Assembly: GCA_016926475.1 (NCBI GenBank)
Contig: JAFGON010000043.1
Location: forward strand, 1 to 14,766
DNA length: 14,766 nt
Direction: 5' to 3'
DNA from: a candidate division WOR-3 bacterium
GTDB lineage: Bacteria; SDB-A
The position numbers were made by a program, and so were the translations under genes. Below are positions 1-7,517 of the stretch, one piece after another. The notes under the pieces were generated by a model, which had not been told where the DNA came from, did not search any database, and saw nothing but the letters and a program-made list of their open reading frames with translations. Each line of letters starts with the position of its first letter. The stretch's first letter is position 1.

Positions 1-83
1 AGCGTGCTCTTCCCGTGATCTACGTGCCCTATCGTGCCTATATTCAAATGAGGCTTACTCCTCGCAAACTTCTCTTTCGCCAT
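1..83 (-). CDS. tuf: Elongation factor Tu, N-terminal fragment (cut by window edge)
   Basis: EF-Tu is the GTPase that delivers aminoacyl-tRNA to the ribosomal A site. Only the first 27 codons and two bases of the next are present. The translation starts [20 protein letters not shown] and continues into VDHGKST, the GTP-binding P-loop, which is diagnostic of EF-Tu. The ATG at 81-83 is the usual EF-Tu start and is preceded by an AAGGAG ribosome binding site. The gene lies last in the str cluster, 202 bases downstream of fusA, its normal place. A second tuf end lies at the other edge of the window, so the genome carries at least two tuf copies unless the sequence is a circularised or misjoined contig. 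The visible parts do not overlap and cannot be compared. Confidence 0.96.
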   Translation of the reverse strand, partial: MAKEKFARSKPHLNIGTIGHVDHGKST

Positions 84-89
84 TTCCCT

Positions 90-95
90 CTCCTT
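90..95 (-). promoter_or_regulatory. Ribosome binding site of tuf
   Basis: On the minus strand AAGGAG sits six bases upstream of the tuf ATG and continues into a purine-rich GAGGGAA stretch. This is a strong Shine-Dalgarno site, fitting a very highly expressed gene. Confidence 0.8.
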
Positions 96-130
96 TGTTG
101 AATAAAAAAGTTGAGTTTTCCCTTAAATCA

Positions 131-145
131 CTGGCTACAAGCCAG
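131..145 (-). repeat. Short hairpin in the tuf leader
   Basis: CTGGCT and AGCCAG form a perfect six-base-pair stem with a three-base loop, about 48 bases upstream of the tuf start. It is followed on the transcribed strand by mixed A/T rather than a U-run, so it is unlikely to be an intrinsic terminator. It could be an mRNA-stabilising or regulatory leader stem. Confidence 0.4.
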
Positions 146-164
146 GGCTAAATCATTTGATAAT

Positions 165-184
165 GAATTAATTTCGTTTAATTC
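165..184. repeat. Perfect 7-base inverted repeat
   Basis: GAATTAA and TTAATTC flank a six-base centre. It could fold in RNA, though weakly because six of seven pairs are A-T, or bind a dimeric protein. Chance occurrence in AT-rich DNA is possible. Confidence 0.35.
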
Positions 185-218
185 AGATAAACAAGAATCC
201 TTGCGGATATATAAAAAG

Positions 219-253
219 ATTATCAATTTGACATATTTTTAATTTTCTGTCAA
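219..253 (-). promoter_or_regulatory. Candidate tuf promoter with perfect -35 and ambiguous -10
   Basis: A perfect minus-strand TTGACA lies at 248-253, about 165 bases before the tuf ATG. At the ideal 17-base spacing the hexamer is CAAATT (225-230), only a 3/6 match to TATAAT. The better match GATAAT (219-224) is 23 bases away, too far for ordinary sigma-70 spacing. The -35 also forms one arm of an inverted repeat with TTGACA on the opposite strand (228-233). An internal tuf promoter here is plausible, but the evidence is partial. Confidence 0.3.
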
Positions 254-285
254 GCATATTTTACACCGCAAGTCGAAACATAGAC

Positions 286-2352
286 TCAGTATCCTCTTAT
301 CTTCATCAGCAGCGTTTCAGTTTGGTCGTCATCGATTTTCTCATATTTCAAAAACTGCATTGTATAACTCGCTTTTCCTTTGGTCATGCTTCTTACGCTT
401 GAAGCGTATCCGAAAGTCTTTGACAAAAAAACCTGCGCGTGAATCAGTTTGAATTTTTTCTTATCCTCGATATGGGAAATTTCTGCTGAAATAGAGTGAA
501 GGCTTTTGATAACTTCTCCGAAATAATCATCAGGAGCGAATATTTCAAGACTCATCAGAGGTTCAAGGATAACTGGCTGCGCTGCGGTACAAGCTTTTTC
601 GAAAACTTCTTCTAACGAGGACAGGACAACAGTTTCGTTGACTTCCTCTCCGGTTTCAACCTTTAAAAGTTTGCATTCAACACCCATGAGAGGATATCCA
701 GCCAAAGGTCCTGGAAAATAATAAGTTTTGAAATCCTCTGCATACCCTTCTATTGTTTTTTTGACGGTGTTGTTTCCGAATTCCCAGTCTTTGGGTAGCA
801 CAAATACATTTCTGTGATCCTCAAGAGGTTTAACTTCAAGAGTTATTCTAACACTGTATTTCTTTCCTCCCACTGTTTTACTCACATCCGACAAAGCTCT
901 ATGATTCTTGCGAATACTCTCTTTGTAAGCCACTCTCGGATTTCCTAATTTTATCGGAATCTTAAAATCTCTTTTCAGCCTTTCCGCCATTACGTCAATG
1001 TATAGTTCTCCCATGCCGGATATTATGAGCTGTCCTGTTTCTTTGTCTTCGGTGAAGCGAAAAGTCGGGTCTTCCTGGGTAAACAAATTTAGCGTTTCAC
1101 ACAATTTTTCCAAATGCGCGGAAACCTTCGGCTCAACTGCCACCGAAACAATGGGTTCAGGAAATTCCGGTTTTTCGAGAAGAAAGTCTCTTTCTGTGTC
1201 ACTCAATGTGTCTCCGGTATATGAATTTTTCAAACCTGTCACGCCAATAATTTCACCCATCATGGCGGATTCTCTTTCAACTCTTTTATTTGCGTATATT
1301 CTGAATATTTTCTGTATGGTCTCGTTGCTTTCAGACGAAAGATTTTTCACTGTCTGTTTTGCTTTCAAATTTCCTTCGTAGATTCTGACAAAATGCACTT
1401 TACCTACATGCTCATCGAGAAGTATTTTAAAAACAAGACCCAGAAAAGGGTTGCCTTGTTCAAGGGTTATCTTTTCTATTCTTCCGTATCTTTTCTTCAT
1501 GACTTCAATTTCATTTACATCCAAAGGGGAAGGCAGAAAGTCAATAATCGCGTCAAGCAAGGGCTGGACTCCGATGTTTCTTCTTGAAGCGCCGCACAAC
1601 ACAGGCACTATTTTCCCCGATATGGTCAATTTCCTTATCTCGGATTTAATCAATTCTTTGTCGGCATCTCCGGTGTTGATGAATTGATCGGCTATTTCTT
1701 CGTTGTAATCAGCGAGGAAATCAATCAAAGTGTTTCTCTGGAACTCAATTTCACTTGAAAGGCTCTCGTCGGGAACCTTTTCCTTAAAAGTTGATCCATC
1801 GCTGGATTTATCCCAGAAGACAACTTTTCTTTCGATCAAATCGATCACCCCTGAAAAATTTTCCTTTTCACCATAAGGCATATTGATGACAACAGGAAAT
1901 TGGGAGAACTTTTCTTTTATTTCATCGAGGAGTCCCTTGAAATCTGCTCCAGTTCTGTCAAGCTTGTTTACGAAAACTATTCTCGGAATTTTGTAATTGT
2001 CAGCTTGAAGCCAAACGGTCTCTGATTGAGATTCTACTCCTTCGACAGCGCTGAAAATCACAACCGATCCGTCGAGGACTCTTAAAGATCTCTCGACCTC
2101 TCCCGTGAAATCTACGTGTCCCGGAGTGTCGATGATATTTATATTGGCTTTTTTCCAAATAAGCGACACAACAGCGGAAGTGATAGTGATCCCTCTCTCT
2201 TTTTCCTGGTCGAGGTAATCAGTCGTCGCGCTGCCTTCGTCAACTTCGCCCATTTTGTGCGTTTTACCCGAATAATACAACATCCTCTCTGTTGTAGTAG
2301 TCTTGCCGGCGTCTATGTGGGCAATCACCCCAATATTTCTTATGCTTCTCAT
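286..2352 (-). CDS. fusA: Elongation factor G, divergent (EF-G2/spd-like) type
   Basis: Ribosomal translocase-family GTPase of 688 residues. The GTPase motifs are intact: G1 AHIDAGKT (residues 11-18), switch region ERGITITSA (52-60), DTPGH (75-79) and NKLD (129-132). Domain II to V order is normal and the C-terminal GYASSVRSMTKGKASYTMQF (648-667) is typical. Domain IV is unusual: the first tip loop (about 491-500) lacks the GRGQY signature, the second (about 563-575) lacks the YHxVDSSE segment with its translocation histidine, and the domain V SRRG segment is replaced (about 615-625). Its GTPase domain recalls mitochondrial EF-G2 and spd-type EF-Gs. ATG at 2350-2352 is preferred because RSIRNIGVIAHID matches family N-termini. 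The upstream GTG (2383-2385) adds 11 unlikely residues and lies in a hairpin. Its binding site is weak. Membership is certain; translocation versus recycling role is open. Confidence 0.95.
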   Translation of the reverse strand: MRSIRNIGVIAHIDAGKTTTTERMLYYSGKTHKMGEVDEGSATTDYLDQEKERGITITSAVVSLIWKKANINIIDTPGHVDFTGEVERSLRVLDGSVVIFSAVEGVESQSETVWLQADNYKIPRIVFVNKLDRTGADFKGLLDEIKEKFSQFPVVINMPYGEKENFSGVIDLIERKVVFWDKSSDGSTFKEKVPDESLSSEIEFQRNTLIDFLADYNEEIADQFINTGDADKELIKSEIRKLTISGKIVPVLCGASRRNIGVQPLLDAIIDFLPSPLDVNEIEVMKKRYGRIEKITLEQGNPFLGLVFKILLDEHVGKVHFVRIYEGNLKAKQTVKNLSSESNETIQKIFRIYANKRVERESAMMGEIIGVTGLKNSYTGDTLSDTERDFLLEKPEFPEPIVSVAVEPKVSAHLEKLCETLNLFTQEDPTFRFTEDKETGQLIISGMGELYIDVMAERLKRDFKIPIKLGNPRVAYKESIRKNHRALSDVSKTVGGKKYSVRITLEVKPLEDHRNVFVLPKDWEFGNNTVKKTIEGYAEDFKTYYFPGPLAGYPLMGVECKLLKVETGEEVNETVVLSSLEEVFEKACTAAQPVILEPLMSLEIFAPDDYFGEVIKSLHSISAEISHIEDKKKFKLIHAQVFLSKTFGYASSVRSMTKGKASYTMQFLKYEKIDDDQTETLLMKIRGY

Positions 2353-2368
2353 TTTGCAATCTCGTCTT

Positions 2369-2411
2369 AAAAAAAATGGTAGCACGTAAGATTTTCTTTA
2401 TCATGCTGCCG
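2369..2411 (-). terminator. Possible weak attenuator between rpsG and fusA
   Basis: In the transcribed direction GGCAGCA (2404-2410) can pair with TGCTACC (2378-2384) with one C-A mismatch, and the 19-base interior can form further A-T rich pairs. One A and then eight consecutive T (2369-2376) follow. This is the geometry of an intrinsic terminator with an imperfect stem, so partial read-through into fusA would be expected. The call rests on eye folding only. Confidence 0.38.
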
Positions 2412-2433
2412 CCTTATAAGAGAAAAAATTATT

Positions 2434-2907
2434 TTACCACATGTAACTGGCAAAAGCTTTGTTCGCTTCGGCCATTTTATGCGTATCTTCTTTTTTCTTA
2501 ATAGCGGTTCCTTCTTTGTTGCTCGCGGCTATTAGCTCTGCGGCGAGCTTTTCCTTCATAGTCTTTTCGTTTCTTGCTCTTGATGCTGTCAAAATCCATC
2601 TTATGGCAAGAGCTATGCGTCTGTTCGCTGGTACATCAACTGGTATTTGGTAGGTCGCTCCACCTATTCTTCTCGGTTTTACTTCCAGGGTTGGTTTTAC
2701 ATTGTTAACGGCTTTTTCGAATATTTCTATCGGATCCGCGATTTTAAGTTTTTGCGCAACTATATCGAGCGCTCCGTAGACGATCGTCTCGGCTGTACCT
2801 TTTTTCCCTCTTTTCATGACTACATTTACAAACTTGCTCACCAACTCGCTGTTGAAATTCGGATCTGGTGGAATTGTTCTTTTGTAAGTTTTATGCTTTC
2901 TGGACAT
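2434..2907 (-). CDS. rpsG: 30S ribosomal protein S7
   Basis: S7 nucleates assembly of the 16S rRNA 3' domain (the 30S head), contacts the E-site tRNA, and in several bacteria represses the str operon by binding its mRNA. The 157-residue length is normal. The N-terminus [20 protein letters not shown], the central [20 protein letters not shown] and [13 protein letters not shown] are family hallmarks, and the C-terminal [10 protein letters not shown] aligns with the usual hydrophobic end. The ATG has a strong GGAGG five bases upstream. The start is 12 bases from the rpsL stop, so S12 and S7 are very probably translated from one message. An 81-base gap follows before fusA. Confidence 0.97.
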   Translation of the reverse strand: MSRKHKTYKRTIPPDPNFNSELVSKFVNVVMKRGKKGTAETIVYGALDIVAQKLKIADPIEIFEKAVNNVKPTLEVKPRRIGGATYQIPVDVPANRRIALAIRWILTASRARNEKTMKEKLAAELIAASNKEGTAIKKKEDTHKMAEANKAFASYMW

Positions 2908-2919
2908 CAGTTCCTCCGG

Positions 2920-3294
2920 TTATTTCTTGGCTTTTTTAGTTCCGTAAAGCGATCTTCCCTGCCTTCTACCTTCAACTCCTGCTGAATCCAGGACGCCTCT
3001 GACGATATGGTACCTGACTCCGGGCAAGTCTTTTACCCTGCCTCCCCTGATTAAAACAGTCGAGTGTTCCTGCAAATTGTGACCCTCCCCAGGAATATAC
3101 GCTGTCACTTCGTAACCATTGCTTAGCCTTACACGGGCAACTTTCCTGAGAGCCGAGTTGGGTTTTTTCGGGCTAGTTGTGTAAACTCTGACACAGACGC
3201 CTCTCTTCTGAGGACACTTAGTCAGAGCCGGTGCTTTGGTTTTTTTCTCTATTTTTCTTCTTCCCTTTCTCACGAGCTGATTAATCGTGGGCAT
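2920..3294 (-). CDS. rpsL: 30S ribosomal protein S12
   Basis: S12 sits at the decoding centre and controls accuracy. The protein is 124 residues when started at the ATG at 3292-3294, which gives [14 protein letters not shown], the standard N-terminus. The in-frame TTG further upstream (3304-3306) overlaps the GGAGG ribosome binding site and is rejected. The conserved segments [29 protein letters not shown] and [13 protein letters not shown] are all present. The lysines in PKKPNS and VKDLPG are unmutated, so no classical streptomycin-resistance substitution is seen there. The aspartate of VKDLPG is the residue methylthiolated in some bacteria. It begins 25 bases after the rpoC stop, making this the join between the rpoBC and str gene groups. 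Confidence 0.97.
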   Translation of the reverse strand: MPTINQLVRKGRRKIEKKTKAPALTKCPQKRGVCVRVYTTSPKKPNSALRKVARVRLSNGYEVTAYIPGEGHNLQEHSTVLIRGGRVKDLPGVRYHIVRGVLDSAGVEGRRQGRSLYGTKKAKK

Positions 3295-3299
3295 CTTTT

Positions 3300-3304
3300 C
3301 CTCC
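3300..3304 (-). promoter_or_regulatory. Ribosome binding site fixing the rpsL start
   Basis: Minus-strand GGAGG lies five bases upstream of the ATG at 3294. It covers part of the alternative TTG at 3304-3306, so that codon cannot be the start. Confidence 0.8.
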
Positions 3305-3319
3305 AAATAACATCTTTAT

Positions 3320-6300
3320 TTATTTCTGTTCTTCGTTACTGAGTATCACGACAGAGTCTTCTTTCTTCTCCTCGACTTCATCTTCACCTTCGACTCTTAT
3401 TGTTCGATAATTTTTCAGACCAGTTCCGGCAGGGATCAGATTGCCTACAATAACATTCTCTTTGATCCCTTCCAGAGTGTCTCTCTTACCTTCTATGGCA
3501 GCTGATGTCAATACTTTTGTTGTTTCTTGAAAACTCGCTGCAGATATAAAGCTTTCTGCTGTAAGAGCCGTTTTTGTAACTCCAAGCAAAATGTACCTGT
3601 ATGTCGCGGGTTTGCCGCCGGCTTTGAGTATTCTGCTGTTTTCAAAAGTAACGGTCTTGCTGTCGACAATTTCTCCTTCTATGAGATTTGTGTCTCCTGA
3701 ATCCTCGATCTTAACCCTTCTCAAAAGCTGCCTTATGATCAAGGCTATATGACGATCAGAAATTTTAACGCCCTGCAATCTGTAAACCTCTTGAACTTCA
3801 TTCAAAAGAAATTCCTGAACCGCCAATGGTCCTTTCGCCTGAAGTATGTCCGGTGGGAAAACTTGGCCGTCTGTCAACTTTTCTCCTCCTTCGACAAACT
3901 GCCCTTCATGGACGAGAATATGCTTGCCGTAAGGGACAAGATATTCTTTGTCGTCGCCTACTTCACTCAATATCTTTATTATTTTCGAGCCTTTGGTCGT
4001 GTCCAGAAATTTTACTTCTCCTTTGATTTCCGATATGATCGCAGCATTTTTGGGTCTCCTCATTTCGAAAAGTTCTTCGACTCTCGGCAATCCCGCAGTT
4101 ATATCCCTGCTTCTGCTGCTCTCTCTCGGTATTTTGCCGATAATATCACCGGGGGTGACTCTTTTACCGTTCTCTACAATTATGTAGGTGCCTATTGGGA
4201 CAAGAGATACTTGTTTCTTTTTACCCTGTTTTGAAGGTTCAATCTCAATGGCTGGTATTAGTCCTCTTTCTTTGTGCTCAACAACGAGTACTTGTTTTTC
4301 TCCTGTCTGAGGATGAGTCTCGTACCTCATAGTCAAATTTTCAATCAAATCCTTGTACCTGACAATACCTTGAGTTTCAGATAAAATCGGATCTGAAAAT
4401 GGGTCCCACTCGTATAAAGGCGTATCCGTATCTACATACGCGCCTTCTGTCGCCATTAGAATAGATCCATGGGGAATTTTGTGAGCGACCTCACGCTCTC
4501 GACCTTTTATAACTATTTCCCCGTTCCGAGAAATTACAATCTTACTGTCGTCAATTTCCTTTTTGATGGTTTTGATTTTTTGAAATTTCACAGCTCCGGA
4601 TATTATTGATTTGACCACGGATTGCTGAGCTATTCTCGTCGCGGTTCCACCTATATGGAAAGTTCTAAGGGTCAACTGGGTTCCCGGCTCGCCTATTGAT
4701 TGAGCGGCGATTATACCCACAGATTCTCCAATGGAGACTATTTTTCCCGTGGATAGATCCTTTCCGTAACATTTCTGACACAGCCCTCTCTCTGCTTCGC
4801 AAGTCAGCACCGATCTGATTTTAACCTTGTTTATGTTTTTGTATTCAATTTTTAAAGCGAGCTCTTTTGATATGACCTCGCCTTCACGCACTATTATTTC
4901 ATGGGTTTGCGGGTCTTCGATGTCATCAAGCGCGAATCTACCCTCAATTCTGTCGGAAAGAGGCTCAATTATTTCTCCTCCTTCTGTCAGTGCTTGAATT
5001 TCTATACCCTTTATGGTTCCGCAGTCTTCTTCTGTTATAATTACGTCCTGCGCGACGTCTATTAACCTTCTCGTCAAATAACCGGCTTCAGAAGTTTTCA
5101 AAGCTGTATCGGTAAGACCTTTTCTCGCTCCGTGAGAAGATATGAAATATTCAAGAACCTTCAATCCTTCTTTGAAATTAGACAAAACTGGAGATTCGAT
5201 GATTTCTCCTTTTTGTCCGGTTATTTTCTTTTGAGGCCTTGTCATAAGACCTCTGATGCCTGCAAGCTGCCTTACCTGCTCGCGGCTTCCTCTCGCTCCA
5301 GAACTGACCATCATGTAGATTGGGTTGAATCCTTCCCTGTCAGAATGGAAGGTTTCTATCATTCGTTCTTCCACTTCATTCGTAGCTTTTGTCCATGCTT
5401 CGACCGTTCTCTGATATTTTTCATTTTCTGTTATTTGGCCTTTTCTGAAATTCTCTCTTATTTTCTCGACTTCATTTTGAGTTTTTTTCAGAATGGAAGG
5501 TCTCTCGGGCGTATCGACGAGATCCAGCATACCAAAAGTCACTCCTGAAAATGTGGCGTATCTGAAACCCAGATCTTTGAGGTCATCCAGGAAAATAGCT
5601 GTTTTTTCGTTTCCAAACATGTAATTTACGTCAGCTATTATTCCGGCTAGAATTTTTTTCTCGATTACCCTGTTATAAAAAGGCATTCCTTCCGGGAGTA
5701 TTTGATTGAAGATAACCCTTCCTGGGGTTGTCGTGATTATTTCTTTAGTGATTATTTTATCCTCGTCTCTCCCCTTTGAATCCAGGCCAATAATTCGCCC
5801 TTCAACCGGAAATTTTATCAACGCGTGAAGATCAATATTGCAGAATTCACGGGCCATTTCAATCTCTTCAAGGCTCGAGAAATGCATTCCTTCGCCTTTT
5901 GCTTTGGACTTTTCTTTTGTGAGGTAGTAAACGCCTAGAACGAGGTCTTTAGTAGGAGCGACTATCGGAGTTCCGTTGGCGGGTGAAAGCAAATTGTTGG
6001 AAGACATCATGAGCATGTAAGCTTCGGATTGAGCTTCGAAAGAAAGGGGTAAATGGACCGCCATTTGATCGCCGTCAAAATCAGCGTTGAAAGCCGTGCA
6101 AACCAAAGGATGAACTTGTATAGCCTTTTCTTCAATCAAAACCGGCTGGAAGGCTTGAATTCCCAGCCTATGAAGAGTCGGAGCTCTATTGAGAAGCACA
6201 GGATGATCTTTGACAATTTCCTCGAGAATGCTCCAGACTTCCGGCGATCCTTTTTCCAAAAGCCTTTCCGCACCCTTTATCGACTGAGCGTGTCCTCTTT

Positions 6301-7495
6301 CTTCAAGTTTCCGGATTATAAACGGCTTATAAAGTTCAAGAGCAATTTCTTTCGGGAGGCCGCATTGGTGAAGTTTTAAGCGTGGGCCTACGACTATTAC
6401 TGATCTTCCGGAATAATCCACTCTTTTTCCCAGAAGGTTTGACCTGAACCTTCCCTGTTTACCTTTTAAAACATCAGCCAATGACCTGAGAGGTTTGTTT
6501 CCTTTTCCCTTGACGTTTTTGGCTCTTCTTGAATTGTCAAATAACGCATCAACAGCGTCCTGAAGCATTCTCATTTCATTTCTGATAATGATGTCGGGGG
6601 CTTTGATGCTTATCAGGCTTTTGAGTCTGTTGTTTCTTGATATAACTCTTCTGTAGAGATCGTTGAGGTCACTCGATGCAAACCTGCCTCCGTCAAGGGC
6701 GACAAGAGGTCTGAGTTCCGGAGGTATCACGGGTATTACAGTGAGAATCATGTCTTCAGGGTGATTGTTTGAATTTCTGAACGCCTCAACTACTTTCAGT
6801 CTTTTGAGCATTTTTGATTTAGCGTCTTCAGATTTTTCAATTTTTATTCTGGACCTTAGATCCGCCGTCAATTTTTCCAGATCAAGATCCTGAAGAGCTT
6901 CCCTTATTCCTTGACCGCCTATGCCGAATTGGACGCTTTTGATGGCATTTTCGTCCATTTTTTCTTCTAGTTCGCTTTTCTGTTCTTCTGAGATAAAACC
7001 GCCTCTTTTCAAGCCGTAGGGGTTGTCTTCATTCAAAGAGCCTGTATCAAGGACAATGTAAGCTTCATAAAATAAAATTCTCTGGAGCATATCCTGCGTC
7101 ATGTTGAGAAGCAATGCAATTCTACTCGGAGTCACTTTGTAAAACCATATATGCGCGACAGGAACAGCGAGTTCGATGTGTCCCATTCTCTCTCTTCTGC
7201 TCTTGGAACTTGTGACCTCTACTCCACATCTCTCACAGACTACTCCTCTGTACCTTATGTGTTTATACTTCCCGCAATTGCATTCGTAATCCTTCACCGG
7301 ACCGAATATTTTCTCGCAGAACAGACCTCCCGGTTCGGGTTTCTGTGTCCTGTAGTTAATTGTCTCCGAGTTCACCACTTCTCCGTTAGACCAGTCCCTT
7401 ATTACCGTCGGGGAAGCTACGCTCAGTTTAAGAAGATCAATGCTTAGATCAGAAGCTTGATCCTTGTTCAATCTCGAAAAATAGTTGTATTTCAA
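3320..7495 (-). CDS. rpoC: DNA-directed RNA polymerase subunit beta' (TTG start)
   Basis: Catalytic beta' subunit, 1391 residues. The N-terminal zinc ribbon cysteines are C72, C74, C87 and C90. The active-site NADFDGDQM is at 470-478 with Mg-binding D472, D474 and D476. The bridge helix spans about 787-811. The second zinc site is C825, C899, C906 and C909. The trigger loop starts at SIGEPGTQLTLRTFHIGG (about 933-950) and is followed by a long beta-rich insertion resembling the SI3 domain of Gram-negative enzymes. C-terminal VTKTALTAESFISAASFQET and KENVIVGNLIPAGTG are intact. The last 20 or so residues form an acidic, glutamate-rich tail beyond the conserved core. The start is a TTG at 7493-7495 with GGAGG four bases upstream; the next in-frame ATG is far inside the conserved domain. 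Only 22 bases separate it from rpoB. Confidence 0.97.
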   Translation of the reverse strand: MKYNYFSRLNKDQASDLSIDLLKLSVASPTVIRDWSNGEVVNSETINYRTQKPEPGGLFCEKIFGPVKDYECNCGKYKHIRYRGVVCERCGVEVTSSKSRRERMGHIELAVPVAHIWFYKVTPSRIALLLNMTQDMLQRILFYEAYIVLDTGSLNEDNPYGLKRGGFISEEQKSELEEKMDENAIKSVQFGIGGQGIREALQDLDLEKLTADLRSRIKIEKSEDAKSKMLKRLKVVEAFRNSNNHPEDMILTVIPVIPPELRPLVALDGGRFASSDLNDLYRRVISRNNRLKSLISIKAPDIIIRNEMRMLQDAVDALFDNSRRAKNVKGKGNKPLRSLADVLKGKQGRFRSNLLGKRVDYSGRSVIVVGPRLKLHQCGLPKEIALELYKPFIIRKLEERGHAQSIKGAERLLEKGSPEVWSILEEIVKDHPVLLNRAPTLHRLGIQAFQPVLIEEKAIQVHPLVCTAFNADFDGDQMAVHLPLSFEAQSEAYMLMMSSNNLLSPANGTPIVAPTKDLVLGVYYLTKEKSKAKGEGMHFSSLEEIEMAREFCNIDLHALIKFPVEGRIIGLDSKGRDEDKIITKEIITTTPGRVIFNQILPEGMPFYNRVIEKKILAGIIADVNYMFGNEKTAIFLDDLKDLGFRYATFSGVTFGMLDLVDTPERPSILKKTQNEVEKIRENFRKGQITENEKYQRTVEAWTKATNEVEERMIETFHSDREGFNPIYMMVSSGARGSREQVRQLAGIRGLMTRPQKKITGQKGEIIESPVLSNFKEGLKVLEYFISSHGARKGLTDTALKTSEAGYLTRRLIDVAQDVIITEEDCGTIKGIEIQALTEGGEIIEPLSDRIEGRFALDDIEDPQTHEIIVREGEVISKELALKIEYKNINKVKIRSVLTCEAERGLCQKCYGKDLSTGKIVSIGESVGIIAAQSIGEPGTQLTLRTFHIGGTATRIAQQSVVKSIISGAVKFQKIKTIKKEIDDSKIVISRNGEIVIKGREREVAHKIPHGSILMATEGAYVDTDTPLYEWDPFSDPILSETQGIVRYKDLIENLTMRYETHPQTGEKQVLVVEHKERGLIPAIEIEPSKQGKKKQVSLVPIGTYIIVENGKRVTPGDIIGKIPRESSRSRDITAGLPRVEELFEMRRPKNAAIISEIKGEVKFLDTTKGSKIIKILSEVGDDKEYLVPYGKHILVHEGQFVEGGEKLTDGQVFPPDILQAKGPLAVQEFLLNEVQEVYRLQGVKISDRHIALIIRQLLRRVKIEDSGDTNLIEGEIVDSKTVTFENSRILKAGGKPATYRYILLGVTKTALTAESFISAASFQETTKVLTSAAIEGKRDTLEGIKENVIVGNLIPAGTGLKNYRTIRVEGEDEVEEKKEDSVVILSNEEQK

Positions 7496-7499
7496 TTTA

Positions 7500-7504
7500 C
7501 CTCC
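7500..7504 (-). promoter_or_regulatory. Ribosome binding site fixing the TTG start of rpoC
   Basis: Minus-strand GGAGG, then TAAA, then the TTG at 7495. This nearly repeats the arrangement at rpoB (GGAGG, TAAAA, TTG). Confidence 0.8.
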
Positions 7505-7517
7505 TCAAGAGATAAAA

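Larger units (their letters stand above)
84..285 (-). other. fusA-tuf intergenic leader, AT-rich with inverted repeats
   Basis: This 202-base gap has no credible gene. It is clearly richer in A and T than the flanking genes and holds several inverted repeats: TTGACA-N14-TGTCAA (228-253), ATCC-GCAA-GGAT (about 196-207), GAATTAA-N6-TTAATTC (165-184) and CTGGCT-N3-AGCCAG (131-145). No stem is followed by a clear T-run in the transcribed direction, so I see no convincing terminator after fusA. The length and AT content suggest a tuf-specific promoter and leader. That function is inferred, not shown. Confidence 0.5.

Noticed and set aside
131-145. Intrinsic terminator after fusA or before tuf
   Set aside because: The stem is short and no T-run follows it in the direction of transcription.
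2353-2385. Longer fusA starting at GTG 2383-2385
   Set aside because: The 11 extra residues do not resemble EF-G N-termini, and the GTG falls within the putative hairpin. The internal ATG gives the family start.
2920-3294. Streptomycin-resistance alleles in S12
   Set aside because: The lysines in PKKPNS and VKDLPG that mutate in resistant strains are the ordinary residues here.
3749-4234. Plus-strand open frame of 161 codons
   Set aside because: It lies entirely antisense to rpoC, has no recognisable domain and an implausible composition; it is a shadow of the real gene.
5132-5548. Plus-strand open frame of 138 codons
   Set aside because: Antisense to conserved rpoC codons; rich in Phe, Ser and Arg, as expected of a reverse frame.
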